A stretch of 64,000 nt of DNA from Zeugodacus cucurbitae. Taxonomy: Eukaryota > Arthropoda > Insecta > Diptera > Tephritidae. Made by a program: the position numbers and the translations under genes. Shown here piece after piece: positions 1-10,940 of this stretch. The notes below the pieces were generated by a model. It was not told where the DNA came from and searched no databases. It worked only from the letters and a program-made list of their open reading frames with translations. Each line of letters starts with the position of its first letter. The first letter of the stretch is position 1. The stretch lies in the NCBI RefSeq assembly GCF_028554725.1, contig NC_071670.1:60204501-60268500 (forward strand), given 5' to 3'.

Positions 1-374
1 GATAAATCTCGATAATAATTATCCAACATTTTTAATTTTATTTAAAACTATATTTGTATTATCATTGTGTCCAACTTCGTCTTTTTATGCTTCGTTTTCA
101 GAAGCTTAACAAATTGAAATCTTGAACGAACGTTTTACCTTTTTTCTGTAGACAGAATGTTGTTCTCTATTTTTGGTAAAACTTATTTATTTTAAATTCT
201 ACTAAAAATTGCTCAAATGTTATTAAATTCAATTTAATACACGTAGATATATTTTCAAGCTACTTTCTATCTCATTTTCTTGAACAATATATTTATTGTG
301 AATAATAAAAAATTTTAATTGACTATCGACGCAATTTAACTTTAATAATACCATAGATAAATAAATAAACTTCT
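1..374. other. AT-rich non-coding sequence leading into the tandem repeat
   Basis: No open frame of useful length and no motif I recognise. The AATTAA-rich composition resembles the repeat that follows, so this may be a more decayed part of the same array, but I cannot align units with confidence. Confidence 0.5.
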
Positions 375-985
375 AATTGGATGCTTAATAGAAATGTGAA
401 TTAAATTAATACTTAATTGAAAAGAAATTAGTCTTCAAATCACTACTGCTCTTAAATTTAGATTAAATTTAGCATATAATGAAGCAATCAACTAATTGTT
501 CAATTAGTACTTAATTGCCAAAAAATTAATCTTCCAATTACCAAAGCCTCATTTATCAGCTATCGAATAGTTTAATCGAAATTCTTCTCATTTTACCATA
601 TAATGAAGCAATTAATTAATTGTGCAATTAATATTCAATTGACAAGAAGTTAGACTTCAAATCACTATTGCTCCTAAATTCAGATATAGATTTCAGATGC
701 TATGTTATGAAGCAATTAGTGCTTAATTAACATAAAATTTATCTTAAAATCACTAAAGTCTTATTTACTAGTTGTAAAATAATTGAAATCTAAATTGTTC
801 TCAATTTACCATATAATGAAGTAATTAACAAATTGCCCAATTAGTACCTAATTGTCAAGAAATTGATCTTAAAATCATTGAAGTCTCATTTACTCAGCTA
901 ACTTGAGTTCATTTGAATACTAAACACTATAATTCAATTAACAACTCCTTAATTGTGTTAGCTAATTACTTTGTTATACTACGTA
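375..985. repeat. Degenerate alternating (A-B-A-B) tandem repeat, about 215-bp dimer
   Basis: A core of the form CAATTAGTACTTAATTG recurs at about 403, 501, 625, 713 and 838. The spacings are 98, 124, 88 and 125 bp, so short and long monomers alternate. A second landmark, ATATAATGAAGCAAT, recurs near 476, 599, 704 and 812, just before the core. The long spacers (after 501 and 713) share a stretch ending in CTCATTTTACC or CTCAATTTACC that the short ones lack, which supports a dimeric unit. Divergence is high, so the array is old. No coding potential is seen. What maintained it is unknown. Confidence 0.75.
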
Positions 986-1899
986 TAACGTAAATATTCA
1001 TGTTTTTGCTAATGAAGGGCATGAAAATGATTTTATAAATAATATTTAAACTGAAATTTAACATAATCTAATTTTATATTCTATACTGGTGATATAATAT
1101 TGTATTTTTATGAGGTATTACCACATACAATTTCATAATAATATTTTTATTTGTTTACCACGTTTACTCTTATCGTGACCCAATTAAGTAATAATGTATG
1201 TTAGATAAAAATAAAATAATAAAAAACCCCACGAATTGGGTAAATGACCTAATTCATTGTATCACAAATTATTCAATGCATTTATAAACATTTTGCAATT
1301 GCAGTCCAAAAAGTAGCCGACTTAACGCCAAGTGGCTTATCGATTTATGCAGACTGATACGAGTCGCGCGCTTATCAGCGCTATTGTGCCTGTTAACTTT
1401 AACTTTTTTTGTTTTTGTGATTTTTTTATATACATACATATTTTTGCCGCAACCCTCCTTGCTATGCCTGAATGACTTTTTGTAGTTGCTTATAGTAATT
1501 TTCTCCATTAACTAGGCAATTACTATCGTAGTCACTTATTTCGTTGCATTTTCAACTGGAACTTCGCGTAAAGGGGTATACTTTTCGCAAAACCCTGTAC
1601 ACAGGCAGACATCTATACAGGTTGTTTCCGTGCAGTTTTATTCTTATTTTTATGCGCCTTGTGCTACGTAAATATTTGTTATGGCGACGAGTTGCTATAA
1701 CAACAGTAGTGTTCGTCGTATTGGCATTTACATATGAAACCGTAAAATAAATAATCATGTGAGTTGTTGTATGTATTTATATACATTACGTTACATACTT
1801 ACTCATATATGAGTACATAGACTCTTATTTCTTCTTTCTATTTTTACTTATTTCCAATAAAGCGTTTTAGTGGCTCTACTACCGCCTTAAAGCGTTTAC
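986..1899. other. Gene-free stretch; two small opposed frames are chance
   Basis: The only frames are about 60-80 codons, overlap one another on opposite strands (1544-1758) and have no recognisable domain. A short TACATA/TATG microsatellite run lies near 1765-1815. No repeat or RNA gene is recognised. Confidence 0.6.
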
Positions 1900-3190
1900 T
1901 TAAGTTAATGTTTTTAAATAAAAAAAAATTGTTTAAATATTTTCTTTTTAAAGTTATAAAAAATGTACTTAAATTATTTTATTAAAAAAAAATAAAAAAA
2001 AAAAATAAATAAAAAAATATTTTTTTAATAAAAAAAAATAAATAAAAAACATTAAAAAAAAATGAGATGAAATTAAATTCTTTTGTGTTTTTTTATTTCA
2101 AAAATTGTATTATATTACTTTATTTTCACTATATTTATTTTATATTTTGTTTACTTGTTTTATTTATAAAATAAATTATTATTTATTTTTCTTTAATTAT
2201 TCCTTCTTTTTTATTATTTTATTATATAAAATATTTAATTTTTACTTATCAATTTTATATTTAATTTATTTAGTATTATTTTAATTTTTTTTTAATTTGT
2301 TTATTTTATTTTTTAATTAAAATATTTCTTTATTAAAAAAAAATTGTATTTCTATTTTTTCTCTTTTTTATTTCTTTTTTTATGTATTGTTTATTTTCTA
2401 ATTTTTTTTATTTATTTATTTTATTATTTTAATTTTTTGATACATTTTAATTTTTTATCGCTAGTATAATTTTTTTTGAATTATTTAATTTATTTTTAAA
2501 ATAAAATATTTATTTTTTTTTATTAAAACAAATTTCTTCTCTTTTTTTATTTCTTATTTTTATGTATTGTTTATTTTCTAATTTATTTTATTTATATACA
2601 TACATATATTCAATTTTTATTTTGATTAAATATTTTTTACTAAAAATTTTTTGAATTATATATTTAATTTTTTTTATATTTTTTAATTTTTTTTTATATA
2701 TATTTTATTTATAATTTTTTTTTTATTTTTTTATAATTTTTATTTTTTGATACATTTTAATTTTTTATTGTTATTATAATTTTTTTGAATTATTTAATTT
2801 ATTTTTAAATTAAAAAATTTTTTTCTTTATTAAAAAATTCTTCTCTGTTTTATTTCTTCTTTTTATGTATTGTTTATTTACATTTTTTTATTTATATACA
2901 TGTATTTAATTTTTTAACTTTTATTTTGATTAAACATTTTTACTATATATTTTTTAAATTATATATTTAATTTTTTTATATTTTTTTATTTATAATTTTT
3001 TTTGATCGATTTTTTTTTATTATAAATTTTTATTTTTTTATAAATTTTTATTTTTTATAACTTTTTATTTTTTTATAAATTTTAATTTTTTTATAATTGT
3101 ATATATTTTTTTATAATTGTATATATTTTTTTAAATTTTATTTTATCATTTTTTAATTTTAATATTTTCTTTATTTTTGTTTATATCATT
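1900..3190. repeat. A/T low-complexity block
   Basis: About 1.3 kb made almost only of A and T, with loosely repeated TTTTTATTTA-like and TATGTATTGTTTATTTTCTA-like blocks. The latter recurs at about 2382, 2561 and 2863, so there is a weak internal period of about 180-300 bp. No coding capacity. It looks like slippage-driven expansion of AT microsatellite. Confidence 0.8.
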
Positions 3191-6100
3191 TACTTCACCT
3201 TTCATTTTTTGTAAATTTTGTTCGTTGCAACAACGCCTCTGTGCGTCATCATATCCCGACATGTAACAATAAATGCGCGTTCGCATTCAATTTGAAAATG
3301 ACATATCCGCACCTCAAATAAGGTATCGAGCGATAAGCAGCGATCTTACCATTTACAGGCATACTCTCATGTGCTCAATGCAATACTTATGTACCCAAGT
3401 TTATATGTTTCTTTCTGTATAAATTTTATTGTATTTGCTTTTAGCTTTATGCCAAAGAGTCTTGTGTGATTCAGTGGCAGTTTTAAGCCGCTGTTGTTGT
3501 TGTTTTTGTTTTTGTATTTCTTTTTACGCAGCTGTTTTTTATATGATTCATGGCATACTGCGGAAAAACGCTGGTTAGGCAGTGATATAGAGGTGACTGA
3601 GTCGTAAAGATACTGTTTTTCCAAGGAATGTGCGTAACAGCGGATCAATGAAAGGGTTTGAGTAATTTATATATATATTTTAATATATCCAGAGTTCTAA
3701 GCGGCAAACTACCATAGTCATACTGGCAATCGGTAAATCGATTTGTGGGTTGATGATTTGCAACTACTTTTAGTATAAAACGACAGATAGAGCATACGAA
3801 GAGAGTAAGTAAGTTCTTATCACCGATGAAAAATAATACCGTCATCTCTAGAAAATAGCTTATAGATTAGTGACATTTGTATGATCTCTAGAGTATATGG
3901 AACCTCCTCATCAGATCGTAGATATGATTATGAATCACTTCTACACTAACTCTTATCTAAACCAGGCCATAATAGTAACACTCTTATTTAACTGTAATAT
4001 TTGCTAACCTATTCCTAGATATCTTATCGAAAAAATGCAATTCATTCCACCATTTTTGCGTTGAGGAAACAAATATTAAATCGTTTCCGGCATGACACAC
4101 CGCTGTCCCTCAAATGTTGTTTTTATTACATGTAATACTCACGAGTGCATACAAACATATGCCGCAACAAAACTGCTGTCTTACACGAGTAATTACATTT
4201 GGCGAATGCAGTGCGCCATGACACCCCACCGAAATGCCGTGGTTGACCATAGTTGATCGGCCAGTCGGCCATCCATCTAGGTGAGTCGGTCTAGTCAGTC
4301 GTACGATCGGCCGCAAAACACATTGCACGAAATGACAATTAAGCACATTTGCGTGTCAAAAACCAATCGAAGCTGATTTCAAACAAAAAATGTTTTTTTT
4401 TTTTTTATTTTACACCCGGTAACTAAGAAAACTTTTAAGGGTAATAGGTAAACAAACTCATTATTATGTAAAGGAAATGTGGTCGTCATGACGATTGAAT
4501 GCATTTTGAATGACTTTTATTAACTATTACTTGCACCAATTACCCTGCTGGTGGTTTATTTGACGCAATTTATTATGCGCATGCGTGTGTGTTTCTACAT
4601 AATTTGCTGTTGTAAAGGTGAAACCAATAAAGTGTTCAATAAATTTATTTTTGGTCTTTAATGCAGTTTATTTTTAGTGCAGAATTGGGGTGCGCATTTT
4701 TTTTGTTAACGCTTTTGTGTATTTTGTTGGTTACAAAATGGGTATGAGGGTGGTTCAGTATATACTTTGGAAGTTAGCCATCATTACTCAAACCAAAAAA
4801 ATATGGAAAACTGAATATTCTATAGAACTGATTTTATATTAAGAAATGTTGAATCTTCAAATGCTCAGAGAGGATCACTTCCTGAACTCGAAGGCTCTTC
4901 CAAAAATACACCTTTATTTTCAATATTTTTTCTAAATATGTAAACTTGACCTTTGACCCTCCAAGGCATTTGTCAGAGAACGTTTTCTTATCAGTTTAAA
5001 CTTTTAGTTGTGGTTTGATAACTCTAAGCACTATTCACAGCACAGCAGACAAGTTCTTATATCATTCTATTCCCACGTCAGAAACCCTACATATAACTCT
5101 ATATTTCTCAAATTAATTAACCAATTCTTCTATTTTCATAACAAAAACAACATTAAATCATTAAAAAGAGTCGATACTGTCTTGTAAGGTGTGCAATTTT
5201 ACTTAATTAAACATTGCGCCTAATTTTATGCTATTAATAATATTAATACATTACTTTGCATACTAAAAATAAGCCGTTGCCTACATTTAGGATGAGTTCA
5301 ATGACATGTAAATGCAAATGGGTGTGTTTAAGCAAGCAAAAAATGCATAAAATATTGAAATGGAAATCTTCTCATCAATTGAGTAGCCCTTGTGATTATT
5401 TATATAATTTTTCCACTGCAATTCCCGACCCCAGTTTTTATTTATAATCTTCTGTCAGTTTATTTCGGACACTGCAATAAAATGACCAAGCCTCTTTTTT
5501 CACCGCTTTACACACATTAACTACCTTCGTTCCCCCTTTATGCTGGGCGACGTATTTACACAGTTGCATGCGCTTTCTCATAACAATTTTATAATATTTT
5601 TTCCACTCACTTTTTTTTATAAAGAATGCGGAAATATGCATTTAGTCCATAGACTTGATTAGAATTTATGTAACACACGCATTAAGCTTTGCGTGGCAGT
5701 CGACTTTTCTCAGCAAATCACACGTGAAATTAAGCAATCAAAATCACCCTTCATAATTTGGTTGACTTTTCTTCATAAATTCATATTTATTTATTAAAAC
5801 ACACTCATTAGGCCAATGGCAGTTCAACTGTCTTTAAAAATATGTTTACGAGTGTAACTATGTAAATACAAGAGTAGCGATAGTACCATAAAAAATGAAA
5901 GAGTCGGGGGGGAAAATCCAATGCTCGCGTCCACTGTCAACAACCACTGTGAAGTGGTGCCCCTTTGATTGCCAGCAAAAGTCAAATGCATATAATTTAA
6001 AAGCCGAGCTTTGAGTGCGTAATAGATAAAGCGACTTCGGGCGAACGTGCCTTTCCAAGCAGCCGGCAATCAGTTTTGTGGCTCCGTATATACTCGTATG

Positions 6101-6960
6101 TACATATGTTTCTATTAGAGTTAGTCACTCGTCTGTGCGGGTGGTGGTGGCACTAGTTTACGTTGACTAATGCCGCTCGCCATAGTCACTCACGCGTCAT
6201 CTGGTTGTGTCATTATTGTTTATTATTTACGACTCTCGTTGTTGTTGTATTCGGTAGTGCCGTTTTAACTAGCTTTAAATTAAGTGTCTTTGCATTATCA
6301 CAACAGTTAGTAGTCGGTTGCTTGTCGCTTGCACCCAAAAAAGGTCAAGGCCCATGAACTTGGCCGTCGGCGGCCATATGTAGTCACAGTCAACCCGATT
6401 GCCGTTTTATTTTCGTTACGCCATTCGAAGCACCCGAAATAATTTACGTTGAAATTAGTTGTAATTATTTGAAAATTATCGCACATTTCAGTGTCACGGC
6501 AAATGAAGCTTGACATAGATAAGTGTTATGGAGGACTGTGTTTGGAAGTGTGGAGTTGTTATAGGAATAATGAAGAAATTTCTCTAAAAAAGAAGTAGTT
6601 GCATGCAAAGTAGTTATTATTGGACAATTGTGTTCTATTTTCGCTCCGGGAAAGAAAAATATATATTTTTGGAAGAAACGAGTCTGTACTCATACTGTTC
6701 GAGATATTTATATTTATCTCCCCGTGCCCACTGATTAACTCCAGCATTATCTTCTACTTCATTTGCCGCGCGAATTATCTTGTTCATTAACATTGCTGTT
6801 TGTTTTGTAATTTGAAATATGTAGTAAGTTTTACGCTTATTGACTTTCCATTTGTAATTATATGCACAAAGGAATTCAAGCGCGTAATTGCATAATTACT
6901 AAACCTGTTTGTCTGCTGTCAGGCAATGTCGTCAAGTATTGAGATACAACTCATATAGTA
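3191..6960. other. Gene-free unique sequence with one DR1 motif
   Basis: Several frames of 60-93 codons occur on both strands (for example 3367-3648 minus and 4110-4346 minus), but they overlap, lack domains and have no splice or start context, so I treat them as chance. A nuclear-receptor DR1 sequence lies at 4947-4959 (listed separately). A poly-T run lies at about 4391-4408. Nothing else is recognised. Confidence 0.55.
4947..4959 (-). promoter_or_regulatory. DR1 nuclear-receptor-type half-site pair
   Basis: The plus strand reads TGACCTTTGACCC, which on the minus strand is GGGTCA-A-AGGTCA, two half-sites in direct repeat spaced by one base. In insects DR1 sites are bound by HNF4 and by RXR/USP-type and COUP/SVP-type receptors. 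Function here is not shown; a 13-bp match can occur by chance in 64 kb with one mismatch allowed. A second, perfect DR1 is at 62303-62315. Confidence 0.35.
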
Positions 6961-6964
6961 CATA

Positions 6965-7175
6965 CAGTCATGTAACAAATAATAGGGACACATGACACAT
7001 GTCCCTATTATTTCGCACACTCAAAAAACGATCTTACTTCACAAAATTATCAACATTTTTTCTTTGATAACGGTTCTTTACTTCACTGACATCCTAGCAA
7101 ACAATTGCATGTTATATTTTTGATAATTTTTTACCTATTTTCAAGCAAGTGCCCCTATTATTTTTCACATGACTG
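6965..7175. mobile_element. Tc1/mariner-type MITE, 211 bp, with snap-back left end
   Basis: Ends are CAGTCATGT on the left and the inverted ACATGACTG on the right, each flanked by a TA dinucleotide (6963-6964 and 7176-7177), as expected of Tc1/mariner insertions. The inverted similarity continues inward (AATAATAGGG versus CCCTATTATT). The left terminus is followed directly by its own inverted copy, so 6979-7013 forms a hairpin built from the terminal repeat. It carries no transposase and is presumably non-autonomous. The autonomous partner is not in this window. Confidence 0.75.
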
Positions 7176-7177
7176 TA

Positions 7178-9628
7178 TATGAAACTGAAATGAATTTTAA
7201 TTGATGGATTCGAACTGCAAGTAAGATTTACTCAAAAGCCAAATGTTAAGTGACAAATGATTAAATTTTATTTAAATTAAAAATAATTATTTTTGATTTA
7301 ACAAATTATTCGAATTTTATTTTATTTTAGTAATATCAAAAAATAATATTATTTTGTTAGAAATATTAAGAATTCATCAAATTTCTTTCGATTCAGAATA
7401 ACGAATTTTCGTTGAATATTTTTTTACGATTTATAAACCATTGCCTAAAAATTTTTTTAAGCGCATGCAGAATTTTTTCTTTTCACTAGGCATTGCATCC
7501 TCATATTTTCAGCCAAATTCAATTTTAGATTGACTCAAAACGTGACTTTAGATTTTTCAAATTAATTAATACTGGAGTAAATAACCCATTTTATGGCATT
7601 TTTCATAAACACGAAGCGCATGCGTACATTGAACGCCTTTTAGCGCCTGCATTGAAGCGTAATCGAAGAAACTTCGCATTTCTTTAATGTTGCACTCATT
7701 TTAAGACGTGTTTTCGTGCACGCTCAATTCATTATTTCGAACAACAGTCGACAAAAAACGAGCAGACGTTGAAAAAATACTCTTACATAGTATACCAAGT
7801 TCTCGAAACCTCTGCTTTTGTATAGCTTTGATGTACAAGAATTAAAATTAATTTACGAAATCTTTGAGTTTAAATAAATTAATAATCAAGCCCTGCTTAT
7901 TCTCTCAATTGTGACATTTACCGACAGATGAAGGGCTCTACGTTCCTATATATATTCAAATCGGAGGCAGTATTGATCTTGTCTTAAAAAATATTTTTGG
8001 TCAATTTTCAAACCCTCAACTCTTCAAGAAATAGTTACAACTTAGCTTACAGTGCCTACTTAGGATTTTCGAACTCTTCTCTCATACTCTCGATCTGAGT
8101 TGTCAATTTTTTGTCTGTCGCTTGTAAAAGGTCTTATAAATGTTCATTCATATAATGTTTTAAAATATTGTATGCTGTACAACATCTCAAGAATATTATC
8201 CTAAATTTTCAAGTTGATCCGAATAATAGTTTCGGAGATACAGCCTTTGGAAGGTGTGCGCTTCAAGTCAGGTATTATTGTTAACCAAAACTTTCTACGC
8301 TTTTTTCTCGGCACCGTGTTTTCAAAGTCTGTTGTCTAATGTTCTCTAAAACTACTCAACCGATCGTGATGAAATTTTGCACAGATGTTCGAGATACAAT
8401 TTACTCGTGTTTGCCGAATCACGATGTTGTTACATACATAGGAAGTATAAGTTTTAGGAATTTATGAGGAGTGTTATTGGAAGATATAAACTCACCTACA
8501 TGCAGATTATGTAGACTTTTAGAATCGGACGAGAAAGTGTATTATAACGACAACATTTCGAAGAAGCTCAACTTAGAAATTTTTAATGTGCTTCTAAAAA
8601 GCCAAAAGTGTGTTCTACGGTTGTTTTTTTATATGTTTAATTATTTCTAACCACTATTTTTTTTAATTCTACTGTGCAATGTTTTATTAATTTAATATTT
8701 TTTCTATTTCCAGGTAATTAAAAAAATATGGAAAAACATTAATTTTGCACTCAGCCCTAAAACCGCAAGTATAAACAAAACCAATAAATTAAAGGGGGGT
8801 ATAAAGTGTCAAACGAACGCTCATACTACTGTTTCCACTGACGTGATAATTGCTTTTGTAAATTGCATCATATTTTCTCGATTTTCTCCAGAAATATTGA
8901 AAACTTTGCACAATAACTTTGTGCAATCGTTCTAAGTTAAGTTTTGAGTTCTAATTTTCTTGAGAATATTTTAATTTGCTGGCTTGCGGTGTGTTACGTA
9001 GACGCGACGTGGTCACATTTGTATTTTTATTGCTTTCGAATGCAGCAAGAACGCGTGCCTCTTTACCTTTTGTCCCCGTTTCATTTAAAGTCTCACGTTT
9101 CATAACCGCTGCTGTATAGAATTGCTGTTGCTCTTTTATTGCACAATCGTGACTAACGCACGTGTCGTGTTTATTTTATTTATTTATTTATTTTTTTATT
9201 TTTATATTTATTTTGGTTAAATACGTACGCACTTTAAAAGGTATTTTTTATTTTTTTTTTCTTGTTTCCCAATTTCCACTTCGATTTGCGGTCAACACTC
9301 TGCGATTGGGTAAACAAGAAACATGTTAGAAAAATTAACCTTAATTGGATTTCGTCACTTTCGAATACAACTCGCCAGCCAGTTACTAGAATTTATGCCG
9401 TGGCATTTTTTTATTTTAATTTTATATTTATAAACTAAATCACGTTTTGTCAACTGGTTCGTTGTAAGCCATGTTTTTTTTTTTTGTTGAACTTTCATAA
9501 ACTCGTATTTTTATGAATGAGTTGAAAGACTTGAAAGAGTGCTGCGCTACTTAATTAAATATAAGTTGAAATAACTGGTTGGATCAGAACATATTGAGAG
9601 CAGCGTGAAAATACTATTATTATTATTA
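7178..9628. other. Gene-free unique sequence with one splice-acceptor-like signal
   Basis: No frame long enough to note. The stretch 8140-8470 has a wording typical of dispersed dipteran repeats (for example GATGAAATTTTGCACAG), but I found no second copy in the window and cannot name it. A polypyrimidine-CAG|GTAATT signal lies at 8713/8714 (listed separately). An ATTT microsatellite-like run is at 9170-9260. Confidence 0.5.
8684..8719 (+). other. Candidate recursive or ordinary 3' splice site (CAG|GTAATT)
   Basis: A T/C-rich tract runs into CAG at 8711-8713, followed at once by GTAATT. CTAAC, a good fly branch-point sequence, lies about 60 nt upstream (8648-8652). Juxtaposed acceptor and donor consensus is the hallmark of a zero-length-exon recursive splice site. 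The donor half here (GTAATT) is weaker than at 38343, so a plain acceptor-like chance match is possible. Confidence 0.3.
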
Positions 9629-10042
9629 ACAAGAAAAAACGTTAACTTCGGCTGTACCGAAGCTAATATACCCTTCACAGGTGCATTTCTTTTAGTAACT
9701 ATGTGTTTAAGCAAATCGAAAGACGTAAGAAAAAGTAAGTAAAAAAAGAAAATATTTTATTAATTCTTTTTAGCTGGGTTGTTTGCTAGAAATATTAAGG
9801 TTATATAGTTAACCGATCTGAACAATTTCTTCGGAGATTATATTATTATCTTATTATTACCTAAATTTCGTGAAGATACCACGTCAAATGCGAAAATTTT
9901 CCATACAAGACGAGCAGCTTCTTGAAGAGAAAATAACATCTGCAAAATTTCAAAACGATATCTTAAAAACTGAAGGATGGACGGACAGACAGACAGACGG
10001 ACATGGTTAAATCGACTCAGTTCAACATACTGATCATTTATA

Positions 10043-10855
10043 ACGGGTGATTTTTTTGAGGTTAGGATTTTCATGCATTAGTATTTGACAGATCACGTGG
10101 GATTTCAGACATGGTGTCAAAGAGAAAGATGCTCAGTATGCTTTGACATTTCATCATGAATAGACTTACTAACGAGCAACGCTTGCAAATCATTGAATTT
10201 TATTACCAAAATCAGTGTTCGGTTCGAAATGTGTTTATCGACAAATTTTGTTCAGCGATGAGGCTCATTTCTGGTTGAATGGCTACGTAAATAAGCAAAA
10301 TTGCCGCATTTGGGGTGAAGAGCAACCAGAAGCCGTTCAAGAACTGCCCATGCATCCCGAAAAATGCACTGTTTGGTGTGGTTTGTACGCTGGTGGAATC
10401 ATTGGACCGTATTTTCTCAAAGATGCTGTTGGACGCAACGTTACGGTGAATGGCGATCGCTATCGTTCGATGCTAACAAACTTTTTGTTGCCAAAAATGG
10501 AAGAACTGAACTTGGTTGACATGTGGTTTCAACAAGATGGCGCTACATGCCACACAGCTCGCGATTCTATGGCCATTTTGAGGGAAAACTTCGGAGAACA
10601 ATTCATCTCAAGAAATGGACCCGTAAGTTGGCCACCAAGATCATGCGATTTAACGCCTTTAGACTATTTTTTGTGGGGCTACGTCAAGTCTAAAGTCTAC
10701 AGAAATAAGCCAGCAACTATTCCAGCTTTGGAAGACAACATTTCCGAAGAAATTCGGGCTATTCCGGCCGAAATGCTCGAAAAAGTTGCCCAAAATTGGA
10801 CTTTATGCGTTTTTTTTTTTTTAAAAAGTTATCAAGCTCTTAAAAAATCACCCTT
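10043..10855 (+). mobile_element. DD41D mariner-like transposon, internally deleted (copy A)
   Basis: Terminal inverted repeats match A[C/A]GGGTGATTTTTT, flanked by TA at 10041-10042 and 10856-10857. The surrounding mini-me sequence supplies the empty site: removing the element and one TA restores the uninterrupted sequence seen at about 57605-57615. The copy is 813 bp, short for a mariner of about 1.3 kb. It has lost most of the N-terminal half of the transposase and, compared with copies B and C, about 130 bp at the C-terminus and 3' UTR. It cannot encode a complete transposase but keeps both ends, so it could in principle be mobilised by an intact relative. Confidence 0.9.
10156..10803 (+). 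pseudogene. DD41D mariner transposase, deleted remnant (copy A)
   Basis: The family start codon is at 10156 (MNRLTNEQRL...). After about 25 residues a deletion joins the start to the catalytic region and shifts the frame, so the long open frame begins at an internal ATG (10215). The DDE/D domain is well kept: FSDEAHFW (first D), WFQQDGATCHTA (second D), and SCDLTPLDYFLWG (third D in LDY). The second and third D are separated by 41 residues, which marks the DD41D (rosa-like) group rather than DD34D mariners or DD34E Tc1. The two helix-turn-helix DNA-binding motifs are absent. The C-terminus after QNWT reads into terminal-repeat sequence because of a second deletion. Non-functional. Confidence 0.88.
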
Positions 10856-10940
10856 TATATATACTTTATAGGGTCTCCGACGCTTCCTTCTGGGTGTTAC
10901 AAACTTCGTGACAAACTTAATATACCCTGTTCAGGGTATA

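Larger units (their letters stand above)
9629..10940 (-). mobile_element. mini-me-like non-autonomous element, interrupted by a mariner
   Basis: Aligns end to end with the copy at 57102-57693. The shared parts are a hairpin CTTCGG...CCGAAG near 9646-9661, a GACA-type microsatellite (about 9984-10001), a conserved spacer of roughly 35 bp, a TA-rich tract, and the palindromic end TATACCCTGTTCAGGGTATA (10921-10940). Two proto-microsatellites, GTCY-type and TA-type, either side of a short conserved core is the described structure of dipteran mini-me elements. The hairpin close to one end resembles Helentron-associated elements, and I orient the element with that end as 3', hence minus. It lacks about 75 bp present in the other copy, and its TA tract holds a DD41D mariner (10043-10855). 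Confidence 0.75.
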
